Assembly: GCA_040380855.1 (NCBI GenBank)
Contig: JBEIIG010000005.1
Span: 37,010 to 101,009 of the forward strand
Length of the DNA: 64,000 nt
Direction of reading: 5' to 3'
From: VFMC01 sp040380855
Lineage (GTDB): Bacteria; Actinomycetota; Acidimicrobiia; Acidimicrobiales; Ilumatobacteraceae
Below are positions 61,540 through 64,000 of this stretch, one piece after another. Each line of letters starts with the position of its first letter. The first letter of the stretch is position 1. The notes under the pieces were generated by a model that saw only the letters and a list, made by a program, of their open reading frames with translations, was not told the origin of the DNA and did no database searches. Made by a program: the position numbers and the translations under genes.

Positions 61540-63402
61540 TCAGCGCCCGAGCGCGGCGAGCCGTTGCACCACATCGGCATACTCGGCATCGACGCTCGCC
61601 AACAGGCCGAAGTAGCGACGCGCCTCGATGATGTCGCCCGAGCGGTCGAGCAGATCGGCAAGCACATACCACTGCCGCAGATGGTGCTCACGCGGCTTGC
61701 GAGGCACTTCGCGAGCCTTCACCATCACCTCGAGCGCTCCGGGAAGGTCGCCCTGATCCGCCAGTGCCCCAGCGGCGACGATCCGGCCTTCGGCCATCAA
61801 CGCGTGCGACGGCGAGGCCGAGCGCAGTTCGTTCCACAACTGCTGCACCGTGTCGTACCGACGCATGGCCCGATAGCAGTCGGCGAGCACCGCATGGAGC
61901 CTCACCCCTTGCTCGAGCGAACGCGCCACTTCGAGTTCTGCTGCGGCCTTGCGCCACTCGCCCTTGCCGTAGAACGACAGACCGGCGATCTCGTGTGCGA
62001 GCGCGATGTTCGGCAGGTCGCGCAGCACGGGCTGCACCATCCGCCGAGCGTCGTCGTAGCGGCCACGCTCGAGCGCCTCGCCCGCCGACAACAGTCGTTC
62101 GTGATAGCGCGCCGCACGGCCGGCACCTGCATCGCGTTGCACCTCGGCCACCACGACCGGATCGAGTTCGCCCGACGGACGTCGCCGAGCGTCGTCGGTG
62201 GAGCCGCGATCGGTGCGAGCCCGCTCGGTGGCCTCGCGAGCGATCTCACGCAGCGGCCCGTCGTCGACCCAGGTCTCGCGCTCCCACGGAGGCGGCTGCA
62301 CTGCCTGTTTTTCGACCTTGGGTCCACGGCGAGCGCGAACCTCGGCGGCGCGCTGCTCGGCAGCGGTGAGCTGTCGTCGCTCTACCGGGGCGCCCCGACC
62401 ACCACGACTGTCGGGCCGACCGCGACTCTCACCACCGCGACTGCCACCACCGCGACTCTCACCACCACGACTGGCTCCGCCACGGCTCTCGCCACCACGA
62501 CTGGCACCGCCACGGCTCTCGCCACCACGGCCGGCTCCGCCGCGACCAGCACCGCCACGGCTCTCGCCACCACGGGTGGCGCTGCTGCGCGGCCCACGAT
62601 CATCGCCACCACGACTGGCACCGCCACGGCTCTCGGCACCACGCCCGGCTCCGCCACGACCAGCACCGCCACGACCAGCACCTCCACGGCTCTCGCCGCT
62701 ACGCGTGGCGCTGCTGCCCGGCCCACGATCATCGCCACCACCGGAACGCGGCCCGCGGGACACCGACGCACTGCGCTGCACGCGCTCACCGTCGACGCCG
62801 CTGCGCGACCCGCGCTCTCGCCCCTCGCCACTCGGGCGCCGGGCGCCGGTGCCTGCAGCGTCGGAGCGTGGCCCACGACCCTCGCGGCCACCCGCCGAGA
62901 ACGACCGTTCCCCGGAGACGCCGCCGGCACGAGGCCCTCGCGCTCCTGCGCCGCCCGGACGCGGCGCTCGAGTACCCGATCCTCCATCGGAACGGGCCGA
63001 ACGCTCACTGCGCTCACCAGATCGCGGCCGACGTTCATCCGCCCCGCCTCCAGCGCGAGGGCTGCGCTCACCTGCGCCGTAGCGAGCACCACGGTCGCCA
63101 CCACCGTCACCCCTCGGCCGCGACGGACCCGAGCCGTTCGAGCGAGGAGGACCGCTGCGCAGGGGCCGCCGATCGTCGTCGGAACCTGCCGTCTCTGCGC
63201 CGCCACGCCTGACCGGCCTCGATGCATCGCGTCGGTCGAGCCCTGTGCCTGCGTTGCGACCCTCGGCCGGACGAGGCCCCCGACCGCCACGTCCCGACGC
63301 CGCACCGCCAGCAGCGGGACGACCCGTACCTCCCGACCTCGACGGACGAGCGGGACGAGAACCAGGACGACGATCTTCGGGCGGTGACATAGGGTTCGCC
63401 AT
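61540..63402 (-). CDS. RGG-repeat and TPR protein
   Basis: 620-residue two-part protein. Residues 1-345 are disordered and extremely rich in Gly, Arg and Ser, with a core of SRGGE/SRGGA/GRGGA pentads at 236-335. Residues about 415-620 form helical TPR-like repeats (SAGEALERGRYDDARRMVQP, AHEIAGLSFYGKGEWRKAA, VLADCYRAMRRYDTVQQLW). RGG tails bind RNA and drive condensates, so an RNA-associated scaffold is plausible but unproven. A TPR gene occupies the same position near tlyA in mycobacteria. ATG at 63402 is used; MSPPED at 63390 is also possible. Confidence 0.88.
   Translation of the reverse strand: MANPMSPPEDRRPGSRPARPSRSGGTGRPAAGGAASGRGGRGPRPAEGRNAGTGLDRRDASRPVRRGGAETAGSDDDRRPLRSGPPRSNGSGPSRPRGDGGGDRGARYGAGERSPRAGGGADERRPRSGERSERSARSDGGSGTRAPRPGGAGARGPRAGGVSGERSFSAGGREGRGPRSDAAGTGARRPSGEGRERGSRSGVDGERVQRSASVSRGPRSGGGDDRGPGSSATRSGESRGGAGRGGAGRGGAGRGAESRGGASRGGDDRGPRSSATRGGESRGGAGRGGAGRGGESRGGASRGGESRGGASRGGESRGGGSRGGESRGRPDSRGGRGAPVERRQLTAAEQRAAEVRARRGPKVEKQAVQPPPWERETWVDDGPLREIAREATERARTDRGSTDDARRRPSGELDPVVVAEVQRDAGAGRAARYHERLLSAGEALERGRYDDARRMVQPVLRDLPNIALAHEIAGLSFYGKGEWRKAAAELEVARSLEQGVRLHAVLADCYRAMRRYDTVQQLWNELRSASPSHALMAEGRIVAAGALADQGDLPGALEVMVKAREVPRKPREHHLRQWYVLADLLDRSGDIIEARRYFGLLASVDAEYADVVQRLAALGR
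62398..62697 (-). repeat. RGG pentad repeat array with nested ~129-bp duplication
   Basis: About twenty pentads of the SRGGx/GRGGx type, so the basic unit is 15 bp and the clearest compound unit is 30 bp (SRGGE-SRGGA). A longer duplication is visible: DDRGPGSSATRSGESRGG and DDRGPRSSATRGGESRGG begin 43 residues apart, the first copy starting just outside the core array. Confidence 0.9.
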
Positions 63403-63464
63403 GCTAGCGCCGACCGCCCCTCACCGCTCCGTTCCGGGGCCGGCCACCGTGACCCCGAAAACGC

Positions 63465-63497
63465 CGAACACCCCCCAGCAGCGCTGAGGGGTGTTCG
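63465..63497 (-). terminator. rRNA operon terminator
   Basis: Perfect 10-bp arms CGAACACCCC (63465-63474) and GGGGTGTTCG (63488-63497) with a 13-nt loop. On the minus strand the stem lies 10 bp past the 5S end and is followed shortly by GCGTTTTCGG, a small T run. Intrinsic terminator of the ribosomal RNA operon. Confidence 0.9.
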
Positions 63498-63506
63498 ATC
63501 GATGAA

Positions 63507-63622
<116 letters not shown>

Positions 63623-63689
63623 ACCTGTTGTCAAGGAGTGTCTGTGCGACACCTCCGAGTACTCCAGAGCAAGCACGAGCGTAGTTCAA

Positions 63690-64000
63690 ACCAAGCCCTC
63701 GGCCGATTAGTACCGGTCAGCTCCACGTGTTACCACGCTTCCACTTCCGGCCTATCAACGTGATGGTCTCGTCACGGGCCTTACTGCGTTAACCGCATGG
63801 GTGTCCTCATCTTGGAACGGGTTTCCTACTTAGATGCTTTCAGCAGTTATCCCTTCCGGAGGTGGCTAATCTGCCATGCCCTTGGCAGGACAACAGACAC
63901 ACCAGAGCTCCGTCCGTCCCGGTCCTCTCGTACTAGGGACAGCCTTCCTCAAGACACCTTCGGCTGCGGAGGATAGGGACCGAACTGTCTCACGACGTTC
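63690..64000 (-). rRNA. rrl: 23S ribosomal RNA, 3' portion
   Basis: The minus strand carries the 3' end of 23S rRNA; the rest lies beyond the window. Recognisable are the sarcin-ricin loop (AGTACGAGAGGACC, around 63922-63935), CTAAGTAGGAAACC-type helix and the terminal TACTAATCGGCCGAGGG. A 67-bp spacer with a hairpin (GGAGTGTC/GACACCTCC) separates it from 5S, probably an RNase processing stem. Confidence 0.97.

Noticed and set aside
60932..61672. Longer SSB-like protein starting upstream of 61294
   Set aside because: The extension is translated tandem repeat (Trp/Arg-rich) and would overlap the end of the TPR gene; the OB fold starts exactly at the ATG at 61294.

Overview
The window is high-GC chromosomal DNA, with strong G/C third-position bias and many GTG and TTG starts, from an actinobacterium. 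The block tlyA-nadK-recN-steA-steB, followed further on by pyrG-Nudix-xerD and scpA-scpB-rluB, is a classic actinobacterial neighbourhood. The presence of aftD, dprE1, dprE2 and a phosphoribosyl-transferring UbiA shows that the organism makes polyprenyl-phosphoryl-arabinose and an arabinan-type glycan. Gene order and base composition resemble Acidimicrobiia (Ilumatobacter-like), but that placement is an inference. No phage, transposase, integron or CRISPR is visible, and no gene-free stretch exceeds 300 bp.

Region 1 (2-5593, +) is a peptide-type ABC importer: a 5'-truncated solute-binding protein, two permeases and two ATPases, with a strong hairpin after the binding-protein gene. Region 2 (5606-7407) holds a lone enoyl-CoA hydratase-like gene divergent from an AlkA-type DNA glycosylase.

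Region 3 (7438-33447) is an envelope-glycan island. It holds a PIG-V-like mannosyltransferase, a 1441-residue AftD-like arabinofuranosyltransferase, two acyltransferase-3/SGNH proteins, several multi-pass GT-C-type proteins (one frameshifted in a G6 tract), two GT2 enzymes (one a polyprenyl-phosphate mannose synthase type, one fused to GtrA), a GT4 enzyme, a GMC oxidoreductase with a small partner, two extended SDR epimerases and a second crotonase-fold protein. Several convergent pairs overlap at their 3' ends.

Region 4 (33469-42551, -) is a ten-gene, almost gapless run: scpA, scpB, rluB, tyrA, aroA, a HAD phosphatase, a UbiA-type DPPR synthase, a methyltransferase, dprE1 and dprE2. It supplies the arabinose donor presumably used by the AftD-like enzyme. 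The DprE1 has Ala where the mycobacterial enzyme has its drug-reactive Cys. The HAD protein is a candidate for the missing DPPR phosphatase.

Region 5 (42603-58657) has trpS on + and then a long minus-strand run: NagD-like phosphatase, phasin-like protein, tlyA, nadK, recN, steA, steB, murJ, a phosphatase-superfamily membrane protein, a MraY/WecA-like transferase, pyrG, Nudix, xerD and an HD protein. Most joints are 1-8 bp overlaps. Region 6 (58688-63402) has a DUF1015 gene (+), class I aldolase, an SSB-like OB-fold protein and an RGG-repeat/TPR protein. The window ends with 5S rRNA and the 3' part of 23S rRNA on the minus strand, with a clear terminator.

One recurring feature is short tandem repeats with a 15-bp (five-codon) period at six separate places, five inside genes and one between genes.
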